Assembly (NCBI GenBank): GCA_905202125.1 | Contig: CAJKQX010000044.1 | Span: 1-21,335 of the forward strand | Source: an uncultured Prevotella sp. | Lineage (GTDB): Bacteria; Bacteroidota; Bacteroidia; Bacteroidales; Bacteroidaceae | Length of the DNA: 21,335 nucleotides | Reading direction: 5' to 3' | In this document: positions 14,706 through 21,335 of the stretch, piece by piece | Numbering within the stretch: the first letter of the stretch is position 1 | How the letters are laid out: each line of letters opens with the position of its first letter | Program-made: the position numbers and the translations under genes | The notes under the pieces: model-generated | Databases searched by the model: none | What the model saw: only the letters and a program-made list of their open reading frames with translations | Told to the model about the DNA's origin: nothing

Positions 14706-16136
14706 ATGAGAAAGTGGTTTAATATACTCTGCATGACCCAAGCCATACTGCTTGTCTCTGTTGTCGGTGTCAAAGCCGGTGTTACAAAAGCCAATGACGA
14801 AACGAACGATACGACCGGTCTGGCTGTTGCGGAAGAAATACCCGAAAGCAGTATCGCCGATGAGGTGATATGGGTCGTTGGCGACGAACCGATATTGAAA
14901 TCAGACGTGGAGATGATGCGCTTGCAGGGCGATGCCGAGGGTGTGAAATGGAATGGCAATCCAGATTGCGCCATACCTGAGCAGATAGCCGTGCAGAAAT
15001 TGTTTCTCCATCAGGCCGCGCTCGACTCGATCGAGGTGTCGGAGTCGGATGTCACGAGAGAACTCGACAATCAGATAAACCGTTGGGTCATGCTGGCCGG
15101 TTCGCGTGAGAAACTCGAGGAATACCGTGGTCAGACCATCGCACAGATGCGACAGCAGTTGCACGACGATTTCAAAAACGCCCAGTTGGTCAAGATGATG
15201 AAAGACAAACTGGTCAAGGAAATCACCGTCACACCCGCCGATGTGCGCAAATATTTCCACGATATGCCTCAGGACAGCATACCTTATGTGCCTGAAGAAG
15301 TAGAGGTGGAGATTGTCACCAAGCAACCGAAGATATCACAGGAGGAAGTCAACCGCGTGAAAAACGAGTTGCGCGAGTATACTGATCGCATCACAAAGGG
15401 CGAGACCACATTCTCCACTCTTGCTCGTCTCTATTCCGAGGATACACCGTCGGCACGACAGGGCGGAGAGATGGACTACGTGGGACGAGGATACCTCGAT
15501 CAGGCCTTTGCCAATGTGGCGTTCAACCTCACCGACCCCAACAAGATATCCAAGATAGTCGAGTCGGAGTATGGCTTCCATATCATCCAGCTCATCGACA
15601 AACGTGGCGACAAGATTAAGGTGCGTCATATCCTGCGCAAACCGAAAGTGTCGCAGGAGGCCATCAGCGAGATGAAATTGAAACTCGACACGCTTGCCAC
15701 TGATATACGCTCGGCCAAATACACGTTTGAGGAGGCGGCTACGTTCGTTTCAGACGATAAGGACACACGCAACAACCATGGTCTGATGTCTTACATCTCG
15801 GACAACGGACGCACGTCGCGTTTCCAGATGAAGGACCTCCCCGTAGAGGTGGCCCGACAAGTGGAGAAGATGCAGGTGGGTGATATCTCACAGCCGTTTG
15901 ACATGATCAATGATATGGGCAAGACCGTTTGTGCCATCGTCAAACTCAAAAGCAGGACACCGGCCCACAGGGCAACCATCACCGAGGACTATCAGGTCTT
16001 GAAAAAGGTGGTTCTCATGCACGAACGCTCCACATTCCTGCACAACTGGGTTGTCGAGAAAATCAAAAACACATATATCCGGGTGAACGACAGATACAGG
16101 AATTGTCAGTTCGAATACCAGGGTTGGATTAAATAA
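14706..16136 (+). CDS. surA: SurA-like periplasmic chaperone with two parvulin domains
   Basis: Periplasmic peptidylprolyl isomerase that escorts outer-membrane proteins to the BAM complex. The 476-residue protein has a signal peptide (cleavage near residue 24, VKA|G) and the SurA N-terminal segment IADEVIWVVGDEPILKSDVE (50-69). A helical region follows, then parvulin domain 1 (about 198-300, ending YGFHIIQLIDK) and parvulin domain 2 (about 305-415, starting KVRHILRK). This is the classical SurA layout. Its stop codon is immediately followed by the ATG of the OstA-like gene with no spacing, so the two are translationally adjacent. The upstream parvulin gene ends 45 bases before it. The symbol is assigned by architecture. 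Confidence 0.88.
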   Translation: MRKWFNILCMTQAILLVSVVGVKAGVTKANDETNDTTGLAVAEEIPESSIADEVIWVVGDEPILKSDVEMMRLQGDAEGVKWNGNPDCAIPEQIAVQKLFLHQAALDSIEVSESDVTRELDNQINRWVMLAGSREKLEEYRGQTIAQMRQQLHDDFKNAQLVKMMKDKLVKEITVTPADVRKYFHDMPQDSIPYVPEEVEVEIVTKQPKISQEEVNRVKNELREYTDRITKGETTFSTLARLYSEDTPSARQGGEMDYVGRGYLDQAFANVAFNLTDPNKISKIVESEYGFHIIQLIDKRGDKIKVRHILRKPKVSQEAISEMKLKLDTLATDIRSAKYTFEEAATFVSDDKDTRNNHGLMSYISDNGRTSRFQMKDLPVEVARQVEKMQVGDISQPFDMINDMGKTVCAIVKLKSRTPAHRATITEDYQVLKKVVLMHERSTFLHNWVVEKIKNTYIRVNDRYRNCQFEYQGWIK

Positions 16137-17834
16137 ATGAGACTCAAAAAATATTTATTCGATAACACGGGCGGGCATAGAATGACGATAGCGTTGGTTC
16201 TATGCCTGCTTGGGCTATGTCTTTTATCTGCCGTGGCATCTGTTATAAAACCGCGACGCACTGTCAAGCCCGACGTTGACAACAAGGTGTATCTCGTTCA
16301 TTCTGATGAATTGAAATACGATGCGTATGGCAACAATCCCGATGCACAGGTGTTCAAAGGTAATGTGCATTTTTTACATCGCGGAGCCCATCTGTGGTGC
16401 GACAGCGCCTATTTTTTTCAGGAGGCCAATGCGATGCAGGCTTTCGGACACGTGCGTTTCAAACAGGGCGACACGCTCTCTCTCACATGCGATTATGCCG
16501 ATTATGACGGAGTGGAACAGATGATGCAGGCCCGGCACAATGTGATAATGAAACACCGCCAACAGACGCTTTATGCCGACAGCCTGAACTACGACCGTCT
16601 GTACAACAACGCTTATTATTTCGAGGGTGGAGAGCTCATCGACGGCAAGGATAAGCTGGTGTCCGACTGGGGTGAATACAACACATCGACCCGTCAGGCC
16701 GCATTCTTCTACAATGTCAAGATGAGGAGCGACAGGCAGGTCATTACCACCGATACCCTTTATTATGACACCAATGAGAAACAGGCACACGTTATGGGAC
16801 CGTCAAAGGTTGTTTCTGGAGCCAACACCATTTATACCCGCGATGCTTGGCTCAACACCCGGACAGACCAGTCGCAACTTTTCGGACGCTCCACCATCAT
16901 CGATGGCGCAAAGGTCATCACCGGCGACAGCCTTTATCATAACAGCAATACCGGAGCCAACGAGGGTTATGGCAACGTGGTGTATTTGGATACGCTCAAC
17001 AAGAATGAACTGAACTGCGGAATATTGCAATACAACGACAAAACGGGTTACGGCTACGCCACGAAGAATGTGTTGCTCAAGGATTTCTCACAGAAAGGTG
17101 TCGACACGCTGTACATGCACTCCGACTCGTTGAAAATCTATACATACAACATCGATACCGACTCTGTTTATCGCAAGGTGCATGCCTTCGACAAGGTGCG
17201 CGTCTATCGCACGGACATACAGGCGGTGTGCGACTCGCTTGTGCTCAATTCGCTCGATTCTTGCATGACGATGTATCACGACCCGATAGTGTGGAACTAT
17301 CGCCGTCAGCTCCTCGGCGAGGAGATTCGCGTCTATATGAACGACAGCACCATACGTCATGCTCAGGTCATCGGACAGGCCTTGTCGGTGGAGCAGGTGG
17401 ACACACAGAACCATTTCGATCAAGTGTCATCACGCCTCATGGATGCCTTCTTCACCGATGGCGTCATACGCAGGGTGGTCACAACGGGTAATGTGAAATC
17501 CGTTTATTATATATCGGACAACAAGGACAGCACCCTCACCAATCTCAATTATATCGAGACCGACACCATGCGCCTATTCCTCTCCAAAGACCGTCAGCTC
17601 GAAAAGATATGGGCACCGAGATCGCGCGGCGTAGTCTATCCCATCACTCAGATACCGCCCGACAGGTATAAGTTGCCCGAGTTTGCATGGTTCGACGATC
17701 TGCGGCCCGTCAGCCCTGATGATGTGTTCGTGTGGCGCGGCAAGAAGGAGGACGACAAACTCAATGTCATCAAACGCCAACAGGCTCCGTTACAGCAGTT
17801 GAGACGCAGAGCCTCCATCGGCGGCGAGCGTTGA
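16137..17834 (+). CDS. OstA/LptA-like LPS transport protein (OstA_2 type)
   Basis: A 565-residue envelope protein. An N-terminal hydrophobic segment (about 17-37) is an uncleaved anchor or signal, and the following region has many short beta strands of the OstA/LptA fold, for example the AQVFKGNVHFLHRGAHLWCDSA and FGHVRFKQGDTLSLTCD stretches (16 or so residues each of strand-turn-strand pattern). LptA proteins form the periplasmic bridge that carries LPS to LptD. Bacteroidetes have these much longer OstA-like proteins in place of the about 180-residue enterobacterial LptA. The gene abuts surA with zero spacing. LptB is encoded upstream in the same window. Whether this is the true LptA or a related bridge or plug subunit cannot be settled from sequence reading alone. 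Confidence 0.85.
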   Translation: MRLKKYLFDNTGGHRMTIALVLCLLGLCLLSAVASVIKPRRTVKPDVDNKVYLVHSDELKYDAYGNNPDAQVFKGNVHFLHRGAHLWCDSAYFFQEANAMQAFGHVRFKQGDTLSLTCDYADYDGVEQMMQARHNVIMKHRQQTLYADSLNYDRLYNNAYYFEGGELIDGKDKLVSDWGEYNTSTRQAAFFYNVKMRSDRQVITTDTLYYDTNEKQAHVMGPSKVVSGANTIYTRDAWLNTRTDQSQLFGRSTIIDGAKVITGDSLYHNSNTGANEGYGNVVYLDTLNKNELNCGILQYNDKTGYGYATKNVLLKDFSQKGVDTLYMHSDSLKIYTYNIDTDSVYRKVHAFDKVRVYRTDIQAVCDSLVLNSLDSCMTMYHDPIVWNYRRQLLGEEIRVYMNDSTIRHAQVIGQALSVEQVDTQNHFDQVSSRLMDAFFTDGVIRRVVTTGNVKSVYYISDNKDSTLTNLNYIETDTMRLFLSKDRQLEKIWAPRSRGVVYPITQIPPDRYKLPEFAWFDDLRPVSPDDVFVWRGKKEDDKLNVIKRQQAPLQQLRRRASIGGER

Positions 17835-17936
17835 TGGTGCACCGTTGCCGGATACATAGTACATTTAGATTACAATGAAAGAAAAACCGTCTGTACCGAC
17901 AATGTTTTTAATGTGAGGATTTTTAGAAATTTCAAA

Positions 17937-19781
17937 ATGAGCGATATTATACAACTTTTACCCGATTCGGTTGCCAATCAGATTGCGGCGGGCGAGGTGA
18001 TACAACGTCCTGCGAGCGTCATCAAGGAACTCGTGGAGAATGCCGTAGATGCCGGCGCCACTACTGTCAATGTGCTGGTCATTGATGCCGGACGCACGTC
18101 CATTCAGGTCATCGACAACGGCAAAGGTATGTCGGAGACAGATGCGCGCCTGTCGTTCGAACGTCACGCCACATCCAAGATACGTTCGGCGTCCGATCTC
18201 TTCGCTCTTCATACGATGGGCTTTCGCGGCGAGGCATTGGCCTCTATTGCCGCCGTGGCTCAGGTGGAGCTGAAGACACGGCGCCCGGACGACGAAATAG
18301 GTACTCTTTTGTCAATCTCCGGTTCCAAACTCACCGGTCAGCAACCGTGTTCATGCCCGGTAGGGTCCAATTTCATGGTTGAGAATCTATTTTATAATGT
18401 TCCCGCACGAAGAAAGTTTCTCAAGTCCAACAGTACCGAGCTCAACAATATCCTGACCGCATTCGAGCGCATCGTCCTTGTCAATCCCGATGTGACTTTC
18501 ACCATGCACAGCAACGGTGCCGAACTGTTCAGCCTCAGTGCTTGCGGTCTGCGACAGCGTATCATCGACGTGTTCGGCAAGAAAATCAATCACAATCTTC
18601 TGCCCATCAATGTGGACACCTCCCTGTGCAAGATTTCGGGTTTCATAGGCAAACCCGAGTCGTCGCGCAAGAAGAATGCACAACAATATTTCTTTGTCAA
18701 CGGCCGATATATGAAACACCCGTATTTCAACAAGGCCGTGCTCACCGCTTACGAGCGGCTCATCCCCGTGGGCGAACAGGTACCTTATTTCATCTATTTT
18801 GATGTGGCCCCCGAAAATATCGATGTGAACATTCATCCTACGAAGACCGAGATAAAGTTTGAGAACGAACAGGCTATCTGGCAGATTCTCTCTGCCGCCG
18901 TCAAAGAGACGCTTGGCATGTTCAACGACATACCTTCCATCGACTTTGATACTCAGGACAGGCCCGACATCCCCGTCTTCGGCTCGGATACCGAGGTGGA
19001 GATGCCGAAGGTCCAGTATAACCCCGACTACAATCCGTTTGACGATTTTTCGACCTCACCTGTGGGCAACAGCCACAATGCAGATAACTGGCAGCAGCTT
19101 TACGAAGGATTGCAAAAACACCACAACAATGATGAGGCCGACATCTTCACCTCTTCGTCTGTCGCCGGACAATCAGTACCATCGTCTTCAGCCGACGATG
19201 AAAAAGATGTCATTGATGACAAGTCGCCCGCCCACTATCAGTATAAGGGACGATACATCATGGTGGCGGTCAAGTCGGGCCTCATGATCATCGATCAGCA
19301 TCGCGCCCATCTGCGCATCCTCTACGAGCGTTATCTCAATCAGCTCGCCAAGAGTAAGTCGTATCCCCAGAAGGTGCTTTTTCCCGAGACGGTGCATTTC
19401 TCACCATCCGAGAATCAGCTCTTCCTCAATATCATGGATGAAATGACGGCTTTGGGATTCGAATTCACCGACCTCGGAGCCAGTACCTATTCCATCAATA
19501 CCGTGCCCTCGGGCATCGACGGGCTCAACTACACCTCACTCGTGCTCGACATGGTGACATCCTCTGCCGAGACAGGACCATCGCTCGACGAAATCCACCG
19601 CTCACTGGCTTCCTCTCTTGCACGAAATGTGGCCATTCCCTACGGCGAGGTGCTCGGCAACGACGAAATGGAGAATATCATCAACGACCTCTTCGTGTGC
19701 TCCAATTTCAACTATACGCCCGATGGCAAGAAAATACTCTGCATATTGAAACAGACGGAGATAGAGCATCTGTTTCTGTGA
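17937..19781 (+). CDS. mutL: DNA mismatch repair protein MutL
   Basis: GHKL-family ATPase that links MutS recognition to downstream repair. I choose the ATG at 17937 (MSDIIQLLPDSVANQIAAGE) over a GTG at 17913, giving 614 residues. ATPase motifs are intact: ELVENAVDAGA (31-41), DNGKGM (60-65), RHATSKI (76-82) and GFRGEALASIA (95-105). The linker (about 345-430) is acidic and Ser/Asn-rich. In the C-terminal domain the endonuclease consensus DQHA(X)2E(X)4E is replaced by DQHRAHLRILYE (453-464), which lacks the first Glu, and the CPHGRP motif is not seen near the end (NYTPDGKKIL instead). So it probably lacks MutL endonuclease activity. Confidence 0.96.
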   Translation: MSDIIQLLPDSVANQIAAGEVIQRPASVIKELVENAVDAGATTVNVLVIDAGRTSIQVIDNGKGMSETDARLSFERHATSKIRSASDLFALHTMGFRGEALASIAAVAQVELKTRRPDDEIGTLLSISGSKLTGQQPCSCPVGSNFMVENLFYNVPARRKFLKSNSTELNNILTAFERIVLVNPDVTFTMHSNGAELFSLSACGLRQRIIDVFGKKINHNLLPINVDTSLCKISGFIGKPESSRKKNAQQYFFVNGRYMKHPYFNKAVLTAYERLIPVGEQVPYFIYFDVAPENIDVNIHPTKTEIKFENEQAIWQILSAAVKETLGMFNDIPSIDFDTQDRPDIPVFGSDTEVEMPKVQYNPDYNPFDDFSTSPVGNSHNADNWQQLYEGLQKHHNNDEADIFTSSSVAGQSVPSSSADDEKDVIDDKSPAHYQYKGRYIMVAVKSGLMIIDQHRAHLRILYERYLNQLAKSKSYPQKVLFPETVHFSPSENQLFLNIMDEMTALGFEFTDLGASTYSINTVPSGIDGLNYTSLVLDMVTSSAETGPSLDEIHRSLASSLARNVAIPYGEVLGNDEMENIINDLFVCSNFNYTPDGKKILCILKQTEIEHLFL

Positions 19782-19838
19782 TAAGTTCACGAAAATCATG
19801 AATTTTTCATATTTTAATGCTTTTTTTTGCTTGATATC

Positions 19839-19861
19839 CAACTTTTTTCAATTAAAAGTTG
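19839..19861. promoter_or_regulatory. 8-bp dyad overlapping the ompA -33 element
   Basis: CAACTTTT (19839-19846) and AAAAGTTG (19854-19861) are inverted repeats separated by 7 bases. The right half contains the TTG of the -33 element, a position typical of an operator. It could equally be an AT-rich mutL 3' hairpin; the T run after it is absent. Confidence 0.35.
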
Positions 19862-19890
19862 TCCATGTTTAATTTTTATTGTTAACTTTG
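19859..19890 (+). promoter_or_regulatory. promoter of the OmpA-family gene
   Basis: TTG (19859-19861), 21 bases of spacing, then TAACTTTG (19883-19890). This is one of the two best promoters in the window. It is followed by a leader of about 70 bases that is extremely AT-rich, a form associated with strong translation in Bacteroidetes. Confidence 0.8.
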
Positions 19891-19964
19891 TATCCAAATA
19901 CAATGTATTTAACATTTGGTGATTGAATTTTTTTTGATTTTTAAACAAATAATTATTTTAGATT

Positions 19965-21092
19965 ATGAGAAAATTATTGATTGCGTTGGCTTTTGCCGGC
20001 GTTTCTATGTCAACTGTGGCACAGGACGCTGATCCTGTTCTCAAACACAGCGTAGCAACCAATTCTTTCTGGAGCAATTGGTTCATTCAGGGCGGTGCTC
20101 AGTGGTCTGCATACTATGCATCTGCAGAGCACGGACTTGGTCTCACAAAGAGCCCGTTCAAGAGTTTCCGTTCCAATCCTCAGGCTTCTTTGGCCATTGG
20201 TAAGTGGTTCACTCCGGGTCTCGGACTCCGTACAAAAGTAAGCGGTGTCTGGGGCAAAGCTATGGATCAGAGCTTCAAGTACTGGAATGCACAGGAGCAG
20301 GTATTGTTCAACCTGAGCAACATGCTCTGCGGTTACAACCCTGATCGTGTATGGAATTTCGTTCCGTTCGCCGGTGCAGGTTTCGCTCGCAATTGCAGCT
20401 ACAATACTTACGCTATGACAATGAGCGCAGGTATCCTGAACCAGTTCTATGTTAGCCGCAAGGTTGCCATCAACCTCGAAATTGGATACAACCGTTTCGA
20501 GAACGATATGTTCAGCTCTGTTTACGTTAACGAAGGTGAGCGCGGATGGGATAGCCACGACAACATGCTTTATGCAGAGGTTGGTCTGACCGTTAACCTC
20601 GGCAAGGCTACTTGGAACAAAGTACCCGATGTTGACGCTATCAAGGCCCTCTCTCAGGCTCAGATCGATGCTCTCAATGCACAGCTCAACGATGCTAACG
20701 CTGAGAACGCACGCCTGAAGAAACTGTTGTCAGAGAAGAAAGAAGAGGCTCCGAAGACTGTTAAGGAATTCGTTAACACTCCGGTTTCTGTATTCTTCAA
20801 CCTCGACAAGTACAACATCGCTTCTAAGAAGGACCTCGTAAACGTACAGGCTGTTGCCAAGTATGCTAAGGACAACGACGCTGACCTCCTCGTTACAGGT
20901 TATGCCGATAGCGCAACAGGTAAGCCCGCTCACAACCAGTGGCTGTCTGAGAAACGTGCCGAGACCGTTGCCAACGAGCTCGTTAAGATGGGTGTAAGCC
21001 GCGACAAGGTGACAACTGCCGCCAAAGGTGGTGTGAACGACCTCTCTCCGATTTCGTTCAACCGTCGTGCTACCGTTCAGGTTAAAGACTAA
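19965..21092 (+). CDS. OmpA-family outer-membrane porin
   Basis: A 375-residue outer-membrane protein anchored to peptidoglycan. The signal peptide MRKLLIALAFAGVSMSTVA is followed by Gln20. Residues about 25-215 form the beta-barrel part, with many aromatic strand ends. A short coiled-coil-like stretch rich in Ala, Leu and Lys (about 222-262, with QIDALNAQLNDANAENARL) leads into the C-terminal OmpA-like domain (about 275-375), with TGYADSATG, NQWLSEKRAETV and SFNRRATV holding the expected peptidoglycan-binding Asp and Arg. Codon use differs from the neighbours (more GCT, GTT and AAG), which fits a very highly expressed gene, as do the strong promoter and the strong terminator. It is monocistronic. 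Confidence 0.95.
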   Translation: MRKLLIALAFAGVSMSTVAQDADPVLKHSVATNSFWSNWFIQGGAQWSAYYASAEHGLGLTKSPFKSFRSNPQASLAIGKWFTPGLGLRTKVSGVWGKAMDQSFKYWNAQEQVLFNLSNMLCGYNPDRVWNFVPFAGAGFARNCSYNTYAMTMSAGILNQFYVSRKVAINLEIGYNRFENDMFSSVYVNEGERGWDSHDNMLYAEVGLTVNLGKATWNKVPDVDAIKALSQAQIDALNAQLNDANAENARLKKLLSEKKEEAPKTVKEFVNTPVSVFFNLDKYNIASKKDLVNVQAVAKYAKDNDADLLVTGYADSATGKPAHNQWLSEKRAETVANELVKMGVSRDKVTTAAKGGVNDLSPISFNRRATVQVKD

Positions 21093-21120
21093 TCCTAAAA
21101 TCATACACAATTTGATTGAT

Positions 21121-21153
21121 AAAGAGGGTGCGCATCTGCGCACCCTCTTTTTT
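21121..21153 (+). terminator. strong intrinsic terminator after the OmpA-family gene
   Basis: AAAGAGGGTGCGC (21121-21133) pairs perfectly with GCGCACCCTCTTT (21138-21150) around the loop ATCT, and the T run continues to 21153. The 13-bp stem has a GC-rich core with A and T tails, so it may also work in the other direction. Confidence 0.95.
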
Positions 21154-21335
21154 GTAGATATCAAAATTTTTTTATAATAATTTGTAGTCCGGGTCATGTG
21201 ATGATGCCCGTGTTTTGCGAAATTGATTATCCGCTTGCGGCCCCACATCTTATACATTTGGGCTTAATCAATTTTATCACCCTACCGTCAAGTTAGAAGT
21301 GCAACAACTCCACCGCCCTCCTTCGTCCTTGTAGC
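21154..21335. other. intergenic tail of the window, no gene recognised
   Basis: AT-rich after the terminator, becoming GC-richer toward the edge. No open frame on either strand carries a recognisable protein end. A 13-base stretch TTGCGGCCCCACA (21235-21247) differs by one base from the outer end of the REP unit (TTGCGGCCCTACA), but no full palindrome is present, so it may be a decayed half unit or chance. Confidence 0.3.

Noticed and set aside
21260..21335. Possible start of a minus-strand gene entering from the right edge
   Set aside because: Short open minus-strand frames of 15 to 18 codons reach the edge but show no recognisable protein end.

Overview
The window looks like chromosomal DNA from a member of the Bacteroidetes, most likely the order Bacteroidales. 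The evidence is the family-specific form of the proteins (large OstA-like LptA, paired SurA/PpiC parvulins, an OmpA-type porin, RecQ with a long C-terminal tail), the lack of Shine-Dalgarno sites in favour of A-rich leaders, and repeated TAnnTTTG promoter elements, several with a TTG about 20 bases upstream. A gut or oral Prevotella/Muribaculaceae-like organism is a guess, not a reading.

Layout. 166-1885 (+): der (ribosome-assembly GTPase), followed 7 bases later by a small lipoprotein gene. 1923-2834: an accessory island made of a REP-associated tyrosine transposase (RAYT) gene bracketed by two identical 133-bp direct repeats, each with the architecture of a REPIN (two inverted REP-like palindromes around a spacer). 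2893-4461 (-): mlaF and mlaE, the ATPase and permease of an outer-membrane lipid-asymmetry ABC transporter. 4714-5541 (+): lptB, divergent from mlaE. 5802-9285 (+): tig, clpP, clpX (chaperone and protease module; clpP and clpX overlap by 23 bases). 9351-11537: recQ. 11716-13194: guaB. 13239-17834: two parvulin-type periplasmic chaperones and an OstA/LptA-like protein in a tight run. 17937-19781: mutL. 19965-21092: an OmpA-family porin with a strong promoter and a textbook terminator.

Functional themes. Envelope biogenesis dominates: MlaE/MlaF, LptB, the two parvulins, the LptA-like protein and the OmpA protein all serve outer-membrane assembly. Protein quality control (Tig, ClpP, ClpX), DNA maintenance (RecQ, MutL), GMP synthesis (GuaB) and ribosome assembly (Der) fill the rest. 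Apart from the RAYT island the genes are ordinary housekeeping genes in a co-oriented arrangement.

The most interesting signal is in the RAYT island. A 30-bp REP unit, the exact reverse complement of the right-hand REP of each flanking REPIN, lies inside the transposase reading frame and is translated in frame as part of a linker (residues 95-105) between the HUH motif and the catalytic-tyrosine helix. Other points worth checking are an Asn where ClpP normally has its catalytic Asp, a MutL with a degenerate endonuclease motif, and an inverted repeat bracketing the clpP promoter and leader.
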